NCBI RefSeq assembly: GCF_016862635.1
Contig: NZ_BONI01000005.1
Coordinates: 62,001-126,000 of the forward strand
Source: Catellatospora coxensis
GTDB lineage: Bacteria > Actinomycetota > Actinomycetes > Mycobacteriales > Micromonosporaceae
DNA length: 64,000 nucleotides
Direction of reading: 5' to 3'
Under the pieces are notes generated by a model. That model was not told the DNA's origin, searched no databases, and worked only from the letters and a program-made list of their open reading frames with translations. Below, piece after piece: positions 25,504-33,606 of this stretch. Positions within the stretch are counted from its first letter, which is position 1; each line of letters opens with the position of its first letter. Made by a program: the position numbers and the translations under genes.

Positions 25504-26739
25504 TCAGAAGTCGTCGTCGTCCCCGCGGGAGAACTCGCGCACCGGCAGCGGCGGATCCGGCTCGGTCACCCAGCCTGCCAGCAGCACCAATCCCGACGGC
25601 CGGTGCCGCACCACAAACCCGAACGGCCGGTCGAACTCGACCGCGACGTCGTCGCGCCACTGGTCCGGCAGGCCGCCGCCCAGCATGATGTCGAACCGCG
25701 TCGCCGCCGCGGCCTCGAAACCCTCGGCCGTGAACGACGCGGTCAGCTCCTGCCGGGCGGCGCCCACCGCGAGCGCCGTGTCGCTCATCCGCGGCAGGCG
25801 CTGCCGGTCCGGGCGGGCCACCGCGAGCAGCCCGAACAGCTCGCCATCGGCCAGCAGGTCATGTCCGCGCGAGACGGTGAAACGGGGCACCGAGGCGATC
25901 AGCACGGGCGCGGTGCGAGCATCGTTCGACTCCAGCCGCAGTCCCGGTGCATCGGCGTCGGTGAGCTGGGAGCCGAGCCGGCGCGGACCTCCCGCGTCCG
26001 GCGCGGTGATGCCGGCCGCGAGCACCGTGCCGGCGGGCACGTCGGCTTCGCCGAGCACCAGGTCGACCGTGATGTCCGCGACGCCGTCCACCGACAGCAC
26101 GGTCACCTGCCCGTGCTCGGTCTCGTACACGGCCAGCCGGTCCCGGTCCTCGGTCCACCGGTGCAGCCAGGCGAACTGCCGTTGCGCCCACGGACCATCC
26201 GCGATGCCCTGCGTGCCGTCCAGGAACGGCTTCTCCCAGCGCGTCCGTACCGTCAACACCATCGCCAGCACCAGCAGCGTGTCCGGGTCGAGCGGCATGG
26301 ACACGCCGTCCAGCAGCCCTTCGGTGTGCTTTCGCACCCACGCGTCGAAAACGTCCCCACCCGCCAGCACCTCTACCGTGTCGGCCGGGACGGTTTGGAG
26401 CCACTCGTCGTGCAGTCGCAGCACGCGGTGAACCCACAGGCCCAGCGCCGCGTGCGTCCCGGTCGCCGAGCGCAGCAGATCCAGCAGTTCGGTCGCGGCC
26501 TCCACGGCCGGGGCCGCGGGCATCCCGAGGGCCTGCTCCAGCTCCGCCCGCTCGGCGCCCTCGGCGGCCGACGCCAGGTAAGCCAGCAACGGCCACACCC
26601 CCGCACCGGACAGCACTGTCGGCTCGCCGTCACCGATCGTCGCCGCCCACCGGGCTGTCAGCATGTTCGACCGCGTCACCGCATCCTTGAGCACGGAGGT
26701 CAGGCTACGGCCCGCCCCCACATCCACAACCGAATTCAC
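25504..26739 (-). CDS. Serpin-family protein
   Basis: This protein of about 411 residues shows serpin landmarks: helix A 'RSNMLTARWAATI', 'SGAGVWPLLAYLASAAEG', the central strand region, a hinge 'EGFEAAAAT' (339-347) and the terminal 'PFGFVVRHRPSGLVLLAGW'. The alanine-rich hinge matches the inhibitory consensus EEGTEAAAAT, so a protease-trapping mechanism is possible, but P14 is Phe instead of the usual small Thr/Ser. The P1 region lies around 'IMLGGG'. No signal peptide is seen, so it would act in the cytoplasm. The start is uncertain, as several in-frame GTG codons lie between 26739 and helix A and none has a good ribosome site. Confidence 0.8.
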   Translation of the reverse strand: MNSVVDVGAGRSLTSVLKDAVTRSNMLTARWAATIGDGEPTVLSGAGVWPLLAYLASAAEGAERAELEQALGMPAAPAVEAATELLDLLRSATGTHAALGLWVHRVLRLHDEWLQTVPADTVEVLAGGDVFDAWVRKHTEGLLDGVSMPLDPDTLLVLAMVLTVRTRWEKPFLDGTQGIADGPWAQRQFAWLHRWTEDRDRLAVYETEHGQVTVLSVDGVADITVDLVLGEADVPAGTVLAAGITAPDAGGPRRLGSQLTDADAPGLRLESNDARTAPVLIASVPRFTVSRGHDLLADGELFGLLAVARPDRQRLPRMSDTALAVGAARQELTASFTAEGFEAAAATRFDIMLGGGLPDQWRDDVAVEFDRPFGFVVRHRPSGLVLLAGWVTEPDPPLPVREFSRGDDDDF

Positions 26740-26835
26740 CGGCCGACGACGCGGGCCCGCCGCTACTCTGGCCGCGGCAGGGCTCGGCTGATGATCAGAC
26801 AACCGCCGGGCTGGTATCGGGGAAGCGGGGCATAC

Positions 26836-27411
26836 GTGACCGAGCGGATCTACTGGAACCCCCTGCCGATGCTGGCCACCGCCGAGGGCGCACCGTTCGG
26901 CAAGAACCCGCTGGGCACGCTGAAGGTGCTGCCGCCGATGCGGGAGATCTTCCGGGGCACCTGGGAGACGCGTAACTGGCGCAACGTCCCCGGCCCCTTC
27001 TACGGCGCGGACACCGACACGTGCGAGACCGGCCGGATGGACGCCCCGGACCTGGTCCTCTACGACGATGACGGGGGCGAGTTCGTCTACCGGCAGCCGA
27101 CCGACCCGGCCGAGGTCTACCGGCTGCTGCTCGCGGCCACGGCCGAGACCTTCTGCGGGTACGCGGCCGACGGGGATGAGCACTGGACTCCGGCCGAGGT
27201 GCGCCAGTGGTGGCGCGACCGCGACCGTGTCCTCGAATGGATCCGCCATACCCGCGCGACGTGGGACGGCGATCACCAGGACATGCTCAAGGGTCTGGCC
27301 GAGTTCGAGCAGCACATGGAATACGACCTGGAGGACTACCTGCGGCGGTACTCGTTCTGGCTCGACAACCGGCGGCCGAGCCGACTCGGGGAGACACTGC
27401 CCGACCTGTGA
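26836..27411 (+). CDS. Uncharacterised acidic, tryptophan-rich protein
   Basis: I do not recognise a described domain in this 191-residue protein. It is acidic and rich in Trp, Tyr and Arg, with 'PPMREIFRGTWETRNWRNVPGPFYGA' type sequence near residues 33-58, a region 'DLVLYDDDGGEFVYRQP', and a helical C-terminal half ending 'LEDYLRRYSFWLDNRRPS'. Only two or so cysteines are present, so an iron-sulfur site is not supported. GTG 26836 follows GGGGAAGCGGGGC; an ATG at 26791 would add 15 residues. It is divergent from the serpin gene and 23 bases upstream of the hydrolase gene, with which it may be co-transcribed. Confidence 0.6.
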   Translation: MTERIYWNPLPMLATAEGAPFGKNPLGTLKVLPPMREIFRGTWETRNWRNVPGPFYGADTDTCETGRMDAPDLVLYDDDGGEFVYRQPTDPAEVYRLLLAATAETFCGYAADGDEHWTPAEVRQWWRDRDRVLEWIRHTRATWDGDHQDMLKGLAEFEQHMEYDLEDYLRRYSFWLDNRRPSRLGETLPDL

Positions 27412-27434
27412 CGCGGGCGGGATAGGTTCGGCTG

Positions 27435-28127
27435 ATGAATGACTACGAGCACGTCGACGCCGGTGGGGTGCGGCTGGCGTACCGGGTGTGGGGCGAGCCG
27501 GACGCGCCTGCCGTGGTGCTGCTGCACGGGATCGGCGGCGGCGGGCCGGGCGACTGGGACACCGTCGCGGAGGGGCTGGCCGACCGGTGGCGGGTGTACG
27601 CCGTCGACCAGCGTGGCCACGGGCGCGGCGAGCGCACTTCCGGGTATGCGATCGACCTGCTCGTGGCCGATGTGGCCGGGCTGCTGGACGCGCTCGGGCT
27701 CAAACGGGTCGCCCTGGTCGGGCACTCCCTGGGCGGCGTGGTCGCGTACCTGTTCGCGGCGCGCTTCCCCGAGCGGGTCGCCGCGCTGGTGGTGGAGGAC
27801 GCGGGCCTGATGTACCCGCGCACCCCGGTGCCGCCGCAAAGGCCCGAGGGTGAGCTGTCGTTCGACTGGGACGCGGTGCTGGCGCTGCGTTCGCAGATCG
27901 ACGAGCCCGATCCGCGCTGGCGCGACGAGGCCCGCGGCATCACCGTGCCGACGCTGCTGGTCTCCGGCGGCCCGGCCAGCTACGTGCGCCAGGAGACCAT
28001 CGCCGAGCTGGCCCGGGCGCTGCCGCACGGCGAGCTGACCGTCATCGACGCCGGGCACATGGTGCACCAGGACCGGCCGGCCGAGTTCGTCGCCGCCGTG
28101 CGGCGGTTCCTCACTTCCCGTACGTGA
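27435..28127 (+). CDS. Alpha/beta-hydrolase
   Basis: The 230-residue enzyme is a compact alpha/beta-hydrolase. It has 'VVLLHGIGGGG' (oxyanion loop), 'AVDQRGHGRGE', nucleophile elbow 'VGHSLGG', and 'VIDAGHMVHQDRP' with the catalytic histidine. The cap domain is short. It could act as an esterase or C-C hydrolase; the substrate is unknown. Its last 17 bases overlap the end of the convergent lipoprotein gene. Confidence 0.85.
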   Translation: MNDYEHVDAGGVRLAYRVWGEPDAPAVVLLHGIGGGGPGDWDTVAEGLADRWRVYAVDQRGHGRGERTSGYAIDLLVADVAGLLDALGLKRVALVGHSLGGVVAYLFAARFPERVAALVVEDAGLMYPRTPVPPQRPEGELSFDWDAVLALRSQIDEPDPRWRDEARGITVPTLLVSGGPASYVRQETIAELARALPHGELTVIDAGHMVHQDRPAEFVAAVRRFLTSRT

Positions 28128-28800
28128 CGTAGTCCTGGTCGCTGTCGGGCGGGCTGCCGATGCGGCAGATCCGGCCGTACTTGGCCAGCACGAGGCGGCC
28201 GTCGCGGGCGTCGGACTCGTCGTCGAACAGGTGCAGCACGTTGTCGTCGTTCTTGACGCGCCAGCCCTGGCCGCCGCCCATGTCGTTGACCTGCAGGTTG
28301 CCCCGGTCGTACGAGGAGCAGATCTCATCCTCGCCGGAGATCGTGGTGCGCTTGCCGGACGAGTCGCGCCAGTAGTCGAAGATGTACGCGTTGGCGTCCT
28401 CGCGGCCGTTGCCGCGACCGATGAAGCAGTGCCGCTTGTACCGCTGCGCGAGCGCGAGGGCCTGGTCGCCCATGACCTCGCCGGGGCCGCCGTGCACCCT
28501 AGCGACGATCTTCGAGCCGTCCATGACCTGGTGGATGCCGGCCGCGTACTGCACGGTCAGGTTGTTCGGGTTGTAGGACACGCAGTCGGCCGGCGACGGC
28601 CAGGACGCCGCGGCGGGCGACGGCCGGGCCGAGGTGCGCGCCGGAGACGGGGCGGCCGACGGGGACTCGGCCGCGGCGCTCGGGCTGACCACGGTGTCGA
28701 AGGTGGGCGCGGCGGACGGGTCGCCCTTGTCGGAGCCGCAGGCGGTGCCGGCGGCCAGCACGCAGAGGGCGGCGAGCAGAAGGCGAGGGGTACGGCGCAT
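28111..28800 (-). CDS. Putative lipoprotein
   Basis: This 229-residue protein has a lipoprotein signal with lipobox LAAGTAC (Cys21), then a Ser/Pro/Ala-rich linker (about 28-68) and a soluble domain with four to five cysteines ('DCVSYNP', 'KRHCFIGRGNGRED', 'EICSSYDRG', 'GRICRIG'). The 'CFIGRGNGREDANAYIFDYW' segment is distinctive but I know no family function. It is anchored to the outer face of the membrane. The 3' end overlaps the convergent hydrolase gene by 17 bases. Confidence 0.75.
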   Translation of the reverse strand: MRRTPRLLLAALCVLAAGTACGSDKGDPSAAPTFDTVVSPSAAAESPSAAPSPARTSARPSPAAASWPSPADCVSYNPNNLTVQYAAGIHQVMDGSKIVARVHGGPGEVMGDQALALAQRYKRHCFIGRGNGREDANAYIFDYWRDSSGKRTTISGEDEICSSYDRGNLQVNDMGGGQGWRVKNDDNVLHLFDDESDARDGRLVLAKYGRICRIGSPPDSDQDYVTYGK

Positions 28801-28884
28801 GCGGGCAGCGTAGGGCCCGCGCGCCGTACCCCTCTGTCGGTTAACCGTCTCCGCCCCCGGATCGCCGCCTATCCGACACCGCGA

Positions 28885-29271
28885 TCAGTTCATATGGGCG
28901 ATCTGGATCAGGTTGCCGCAGGTGTCGTCGAAGACGGCCGTGGTGACCACGCCCATCTCCAGCGGCGGCTGGGTGAACACGACGCCGAGCTTGGTGAGCC
29001 GCTCGTACTCGGCGTTGACGTCGGGCACGGCGAACGAGGTGTACGGGATGCCGTCGTCGACCAGGGCCTCCTTGAACGGCTTGGCCGCCGGATGCTGGTC
29101 GGGCTCCAGGGACAGCTCGACGCCGTCGGGGTCCTCGGGCGAGACGACGGTGAGCCAGCGGTACTCCCCGGCCGGGAACTCGGTCTTCTTCACGAAGCCG
29201 AGCACGTCGGTGTAGAAGGCGAGCGCTTTGTCCTGATCGTCGACCATGATGCTCATGACGTTGATCCTCAT
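28885..29271 (-). CDS. VOC-family (glyoxalase-like) protein
   Basis: The 128-residue protein is a two-module vicinal-oxygen-chelate fold: 'IMVDDQDKALAFYTDVLGF', 'YRWLTVVSPED', 'GVELSLEPD', and a second half ending 'VFDDTCGNLIQIAH'. One likely metal ligand is the glutamate in 'VELSLE'. The ATG overlaps the stop of the ArsR gene by four bases (ATGA) and follows AGGAG, so it is translationally coupled to its probable regulator. Such ArsR-VOC pairs are common in actinomycetes and are often linked to resistance or detoxification. Confidence 0.88.
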   Translation of the reverse strand: MRINVMSIMVDDQDKALAFYTDVLGFVKKTEFPAGEYRWLTVVSPEDPDGVELSLEPDQHPAAKPFKEALVDDGIPYTSFAVPDVNAEYERLTKLGVVFTQPPLEMGVVTTAVFDDTCGNLIQIAHMN

Positions 29272-29555
29272 GGGTTCTCCTGTGGTTTCGTCCTGATCCA
29301 CCGCTCGGCGATCTGCTCGAGCGGGCTGGTGTCGATGGTGTGGAACTTGTAGCGCCCCTCGCGGCGCGTACGCACCAGGCCGGCGGCCTCCAGCAGCTCC
29401 AGGTGCTGGGAGACGGCCTGCCGCGAGGAGGTGACCTGGTATTTGGTGGTCAGCCGGACGCAGATCTCGAACAGCGTCTGGTCGTCGCGTTCGGCCAGCT
29501 CGTCGAGGATGTGCCGCCGGGTCGGGTCGGCCAGCGCCTTGAAGACATCACCCAC
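29268..29555 (-). CDS. ArsR-family winged-helix repressor
   Basis: The protein has about 95 residues with an ArsR winged helix: 'VFKALADPTRRHILDELAE', recognition helix 'SRQAVSQHLELLEAAGLV', wing 'RTRREGRYKFHTI'. I see no metal-binding cysteine pair, so it probably senses something other than a thiophilic metal. I prefer GTG 29555 because the best promoter puts the transcript start exactly there (leaderless message). An upstream TTG at 29573 or GTG at 29564 would fall inside the operator. It overlaps the VOC gene by four bases. Confidence 0.8.
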   Translation of the reverse strand: MGDVFKALADPTRRHILDELAERDDQTLFEICVRLTTKYQVTSSRQAVSQHLELLEAAGLVRTRREGRYKFHTIDTSPLEQIAERWIRTKPQENP

Positions 29556-29562
29556 GTCAACC

Positions 29563-29592
29563 ACTATAGGCAAGTGACAGCTTGCCTATCAA
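29563..29592 (-). promoter_or_regulatory. ArsR promoter with embedded operator
   Basis: On the minus strand TTGATA (29592-29587) and TATAGT (29568-29563) are 18 bases apart. Between and across them lies a perfect nine-base inverted repeat ATAGGCAAG-n6-CTTGCCTAT (29566-29589). A repressor bound here would cover the whole promoter, which is classic ArsR autoregulation. The predicted +1 coincides with GTG 29555. Confidence 0.7.
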
Positions 29593-29648
29593 GCCGACCC
29601 GCGGCGGCGATCCCGCCACCCGGCCGCCGGGTCGGATAGGTTGCCGGG

Positions 29649-30302
29649 ATGGTGACCTTCGAGCCCGGTGAGCTGGTCTGCGTACGCCACTTCCAGAACC
29701 GGCAGATCGGCGGGCTGTACCCGATGCGGGCGGTCCGCCACGACGAGCGCGGCCTGCTGCTGTGGTGCACCCGCGGCACGTACGGCTGGCATCTCAACCG
29801 GCTCGACGACCTGACCATGGCGCAGGTGCCGCTCGCCGAGTGGGTCACCGGGCCGAAACGGCCGATGCCGTTCGTGGCCCGGCACGGCGTGCTGTCCTGG
29901 CACCCGGCGGGCGCGGACTACTCGATCCGCTGGTTCTTCGCCGACGACGGGCGCTTCCGCAACTGGTACGCGAACCTGGAGCGCCCCGGCGTCGCCTGGC
30001 GCGACGACCGGCTCGCCGGCCTGGACACCGCCGACTGGGACCTCGACCTGTGGATCGAGGCCGACCGCAGCTGGCGCTGGAAGGACGAGGACCTGTTCGC
30101 CGAGCGCCTGACCCAGCCGGAGCACTACTGGGTCGAGGACGAGGCCCGGGTGCGCCGGGCCGGGCAGGAGGTCGTCGGCCTGGTCGAGGCCGGGGTGTTC
30201 CCGTTCGACGGGACGTGGTGCGACTTCCGCCCCGAGCCGGGCTGGGGACCGGACGTCGCCGACGAGCCGCCGCCCGGCTGGGACCGCCCACGGAGCTGGT
30301 GA
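29649..30302 (+). CDS. DUF402 (FomD-like) domain protein
   Basis: This 217-residue protein matches the DUF402 barrel: 'RWFFADDGRFRNWYANLERP' and 'DTADWDLDLWIEADRSWRWKDED' include the conserved acidic residues, and 'EDLFAERL' follows. Characterised relatives (FomD, nucleoside phosphatases such as Ntdp) bind divalent metal and hydrolyse nucleotide phosphoesters, so a metal-dependent nucleotide phosphatase is likely. It is divergent from the ArsR operon and begins 94 bases from GTG 29555. Confidence 0.8.
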   Translation: MVTFEPGELVCVRHFQNRQIGGLYPMRAVRHDERGLLLWCTRGTYGWHLNRLDDLTMAQVPLAEWVTGPKRPMPFVARHGVLSWHPAGADYSIRWFFADDGRFRNWYANLERPGVAWRDDRLAGLDTADWDLDLWIEADRSWRWKDEDLFAERLTQPEHYWVEDEARVRRAGQEVVGLVEAGVFPFDGTWCDFRPEPGWGPDVADEPPPGWDRPRSW

Positions 30303-30362
30303 CCGGCGGGTGGCGCGGCAGCCGTACCCTCCGATAGACCATCGGCTATGGGAAGGACGGCA

Positions 30363-30812
30363 GTGGCGAAGAACGAGGACGAGAACCGGTTCTTCATCCC
30401 CGTGCTCTTGATCATCGGGCTGCTGCTGTGCTGCGGCACCCCGGCCTACGTCGGCTACCGGATGTGGGCCGACCCGAAGACGAAGGCCGGCATGGAGCAG
30501 GCCGCCACGGAGTACCTCGACGCGCTGCGCGACGGCGACTACCCGGCCGCTTACGCGCTGGCGTGCGACAGCGAGCGGGAGAAGTACCCGCTGGCCGAGT
30601 GGACGACCTACCACGACGAGCCGGACATCGCGAGCTACCGCATCACCGAGGTCGCGATCGTGGACCAGTCGGAGGGTCCGACGCTGTACCACGTGCGGGC
30701 CGAGCTGCGTTACGCCGACGGCAAGACCGCGCTGTGGCACTACAACATGGCGGACGAGAGCGGCGGCTGGCGCGTCTGCTACAACACCTGGGTCGATCCG
30801 AAGACGGGCTGA
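30363..30812 (+). CDS. Single-pass membrane protein, unknown function
   Basis: The 149-residue protein has a short N-terminus, one helix (about 9-31, 'FFIPVLLIIGLLLCCGTPAYVG') and an extracytoplasmic domain. The latter ('TEYLDALRDGDYPAAYALACD') resembles the cone-shaped NTF2/DUF4878-like lipoprotein fold: helix-rich start, then strands 'TLYHVRAELRYADGKTALWHYNM' and 'GWRVCYNTWV'. GTG 30363 is favoured over ATG 30348 because GGAAGG lies six bases before it. It is 60 bases after the DUF402 gene on the same strand. Confidence 0.65.
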   Translation: MAKNEDENRFFIPVLLIIGLLLCCGTPAYVGYRMWADPKTKAGMEQAATEYLDALRDGDYPAAYALACDSEREKYPLAEWTTYHDEPDIASYRITEVAIVDQSEGPTLYHVRAELRYADGKTALWHYNMADESGGWRVCYNTWVDPKTG

Positions 30813-30889
30813 CCGGATGCCGCCGCTGGCGCGAGCCGGTCAGGTCCTGCACTTTCCGGGAAACCGCACGAATCAGCTCTCCGATTGCT

Positions 30890-30908
30890 GCAGTTTCCCC
30901 GAAACTGC
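30890..30908. terminator. Short stem-loop between convergent genes
   Basis: GCAGTTTC-CCC-GAAACTGC is a perfect eight-base stem with a three-base loop. It sits between the membrane-protein gene and the end of the sugar operon and could end transcription from both sides. Confidence 0.5.
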
Positions 30909-30935
30909 GGCACACGCCACGGAGCGCGGCGGCGG

Positions 30936-31889
30936 TCAGCGGGCGAAGGTCTGGTCGAGGAAGGTCAGGCGGGTGGCGTCCTGGGCGGCCTCGCCGCCCT
31001 CGTGGCCGTTGAACGGGTAGACCTCGATCTGCTTCGGGCCGGCGTAGCGGTGGTAGGCGGCGTAGACGGTCGAGGGCGGGCAGCTGGCGTCCATGTGCGC
31101 GACGGAGAACAGGGCGGGAGCAGTCGCGCGTTCGGCGAACAGCACGCCGTCGCTGTAGGACAGGGTCCGGAACACCTGCGCCTCGTGCTCGCGATGCACG
31201 GCTAGATACGCGGTGACCTCGCGGTACGGCCCGGCGGTGGCCAGCTCCGCGCCGCGGCGGTGGTCGCACAGGAACGGCACGTCCGGCGCGACGGCGACGA
31301 GGTCCGGCACGAGCGCCCCGACCGCGAGGGCCAGGCCGCCGCCCTGGCTCTCCCCCGTGACCGCGACCCGTGCCGCGTCCACCAGCGGGAACGCGCGGGC
31401 GGCGGCGACCGCGCGGACCGCGTCGGTGATGACCCGGCGGTAGTAGTGGGTGTCGGGGTCGAGCACGCCGCGGGTCATGAACCCGGGGTGCTGCGGTCCG
31501 GTCCCGACCGGGTCGGGGGTGTCGCCGTGGCTCCAGCCGCTGCCCTGGCCGCGTACGTCCATGACCAGGTGGGCGTAGCCGGCGGCGGCGTAGAGCAGGC
31601 ACTCGTGGGCCAGCCCTCGGCCGCCGCCGTATCCGGGATACTCGACGACGCACGGCAGCGGCGACGTGGTCCCGGCGGGCAGGGCCAGCCAGGCCTTGAC
31701 CGGGTGCCCGCCGAACCCGGCGAAGGTGACGTCGTGGACCTCGATCGCGCGCCGCCACGCGGGCGTGAAGCGCGCGTCCAGCGGGTACGCGTCCGCCTCG
31801 GCCAGCGTGCGGGCCCAGAACGCGTCGAAGTCGTCCGGCGCCCGCAGCGTGCTGCGGTACTCCCCCGGGTTCGGCTCGGTGATCGGCAT
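30936..31889 (-). CDS. Acetylxylan-esterase-like (CE7/AXE1) hydrolase
   Basis: The 317-residue alpha/beta-hydrolase matches the CE7 acetyl esterase/cephalosporin-C deacetylase family. Nucleophile motif GESQGG has Ser181, 'HMDASCPPST' contains the catalytic Asp267 and 'FNGHEGG' the catalytic His296. 'DVRGQGSGW' and 'VVEYPGYGGG' are also typical. No signal peptide is seen, so it should de-acetylate sugars after uptake by the ABC transporter encoded just upstream (start 3 bases after the permease stop). It is the last gene of the LacI-led operon. Confidence 0.88.
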   Translation of the reverse strand: MPITEPNPGEYRSTLRAPDDFDAFWARTLAEADAYPLDARFTPAWRRAIEVHDVTFAGFGGHPVKAWLALPAGTTSPLPCVVEYPGYGGGRGLAHECLLYAAAGYAHLVMDVRGQGSGWSHGDTPDPVGTGPQHPGFMTRGVLDPDTHYYRRVITDAVRAVAAARAFPLVDAARVAVTGESQGGGLALAVGALVPDLVAVAPDVPFLCDHRRGAELATAGPYREVTAYLAVHREHEAQVFRTLSYSDGVLFAERATAPALFSVAHMDASCPPSTVYAAYHRYAGPKQIEVYPFNGHEGGEAAQDATRLTFLDQTFAR

Positions 31890-31892
31890 CGG

Positions 31893-32723
31893 TTATCCCT
31901 TGAGGCCCGTGTGGGCCAGGCCCTCGATGAACTGGCGTTGCGCGATGACGAACACCACCAGCACCGGCAGCGCGGTCAGCGACGCCGCGGACAGCTGGAT
32001 GTCCCACATCGGGCCGCCGTACGCGTCGACGAACTGGGTCAGCGCCTGCGGCAGCGTGAACATCTCGGAGCTGGACAGGAACACGATCGGTTCCAGGTAC
32101 AGGTTCCAGCTGTGCAGGAAGGTGAAGATGGCGACCGCGCCCAGGGCCGGGCGGGCCAGCGGCAGCGCGATCAGCCGGAAGATGGCGAAGCGGCCGAGGC
32201 CGTCGACCTTCGCGGCCTCCTCCAGCTCGCCGGGCAGGGCGAGGAAGAACTGCCGCATGATGAACGTCGCCAGCACGCTGGGCGCGCCCAGGATCGGCAC
32301 CAGGATCAGCGGCCAGTGCGTGTCGACCATGCCCCACGCGTCGAACATCTTGAACAGCGGCACGATGGTGACCTCGCTCGGGATGAGCAACCCGACCAGG
32401 ATCACCACGAACCAGAAGTTCGCGCCCTTGAACCTGATCCGCGCGAACGCGTACCCGGCCAGCGACGACACCGCGAGCGTGCCGATCGTGACCAGCGCGG
32501 CGATGTACATGCTGTTGAAGTACTGCCGGGCGAACGGCTGCAGCTCGAACGCCTTGGCGTACGCGTCGAAGCTGACGTCGGTCGGCCACAGGCTAGGCGG
32601 GAACGCGAAGACGTCGTTGACCGGTTTGAGCGACGACGTCACCATCCACCAGGTCGGGAACAGGAACGGCAGCGCCAGCAGGCAGAGCACGCCGTACACG
32701 GCGGTCTTGGCCCTACGACTCAT
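31893..32723 (-). CDS. Carbohydrate ABC transporter permease, MalG-type
   Basis: This 276-residue inner-membrane protein has six helices. The binding-protein-dependent transport signature (EAA loop) is 'EEAAKVDGLGRFAIFRLIALPLARP', characteristic of CUT1 sugar permeases. It overlaps the other permease gene by 11 bases, and the esterase gene begins after a three-base gap. No ATPase is encoded in the locus, so it must use a shared MsiK-like ATPase from elsewhere, as is common in actinomycetes. Confidence 0.92.
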   Translation of the reverse strand: MSRRAKTAVYGVLCLLALPFLFPTWWMVTSSLKPVNDVFAFPPSLWPTDVSFDAYAKAFELQPFARQYFNSMYIAALVTIGTLAVSSLAGYAFARIRFKGANFWFVVILVGLLIPSEVTIVPLFKMFDAWGMVDTHWPLILVPILGAPSVLATFIMRQFFLALPGELEEAAKVDGLGRFAIFRLIALPLARPALGAVAIFTFLHSWNLYLEPIVFLSSSEMFTLPQALTQFVDAYGGPMWDIQLSAASLTALPVLVVFVIAQRQFIEGLAHTGLKG

Positions 32724-33606
32724 GGAACACCCACTTCCGGCGCATACGCCACTGGACCAGGGTCAGCAGCAGCACGATCGCGAACAGCAGCACGGACAGG
32801 GTGGCCCCGTATCCGAAGTGGTGGAACTGGAACGCCTGCTGGTAGAGGTAGTAGACGAGCACGGTGGTGGAGGTCCCCGGGCCGCCCTGGGTGAGCACGG
32901 CGATCTGCGCGAACACCTGCAGCGAGCCGACCACGGTGATGATCGACGTGAGCAGGATGGTCGGGCTGATCATCGGCACGGTGATGCTGAGGAACTGCCG
33001 GCGGCGGGTGGCGCCGTCGACGGTGGCGGCCTCGTACAGGTTGGCGGGCACGCCCTGCAGCGCGGCCAGGAACAGCACCATGTTCAGGCCGACGTTCTTG
33101 ACCACCTGCACCACGATCACTGCGAGCATGGCGGTGCCCTCACCGCGCAGCCAGTTCGGCCCGTCCACGCCGACGAGTTCCAGCAGGCCGTTGATGCCGC
33201 CGTTGTCCTGCAGCAGGAAGCTCCACACGATGGTCCAGGCGACCAGGCTCACCACGACCGGCGAGAAGAACACCGTCCGGAAGAACACCGTGCCGCGCAG
33301 CCGCTGGTTGAGCAGCACCGCCAGCAGTAGCGCCAGGCTCAGGTTGAGCACGACCAGCCCGGCGGAGAAGAACCCGGTGGCGACCAGCGCGTCGGCGAGC
33401 TTGGGGTCGTCGGCCAGGGCCTGGTAGTTCTCGCCGCCGACGAAGGTGAAGGTGTCGGCGAGCACGTTCCACTCGTGCAGGCTGTACCAGAACACCAGGC
33501 CCAGCGGCACGAACACGAACAGCACCGAGCCGATGAGCTGGGGGGCGATGAACAGGTAGCCGGCGAGGGTGTCGCGCCGGCTACCCGTCCAGAAGCGTGT
33601 GCTCAC
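32713..33606 (-). CDS. Carbohydrate ABC transporter permease, MalF-type
   Basis: The 297-residue CUT1 permease has about six helices beginning at 'LAGYLFIAPQLIGSVLFVFVP'. The EAA loop is 'YEAATVDGATRRRQFLSITVPMISP'. The GTG at 33606 overlaps the stop of the binding-protein gene by four bases (GTGA), which fixes the start. It pairs with the MalG-type subunit downstream. Confidence 0.92.
   Translation of the reverse strand: MSTRFWTGSRRDTLAGYLFIAPQLIGSVLFVFVPLGLVFWYSLHEWNVLADTFTFVGGENYQALADDPKLADALVATGFFSAGLVVLNLSLALLLAVLLNQRLRGTVFFRTVFFSPVVVSLVAWTIVWSFLLQDNGGINGLLELVGVDGPNWLRGEGTAMLAVIVVQVVKNVGLNMVLFLAALQGVPANLYEAATVDGATRRRQFLSITVPMISPTILLTSIITVVGSLQVFAQIAVLTQGGPGTSTTVLVYYLYQQAFQFHHFGYGATLSVLLFAIVLLLTLVQWRMRRKWVFHES

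Noticed and set aside
26836-27411. Calling the acidic Trp-rich protein a ferredoxin.
   Set aside because: I recall that name attached to similar proteins, but there are too few cysteines for an iron-sulfur cluster, so the sequence does not support it.
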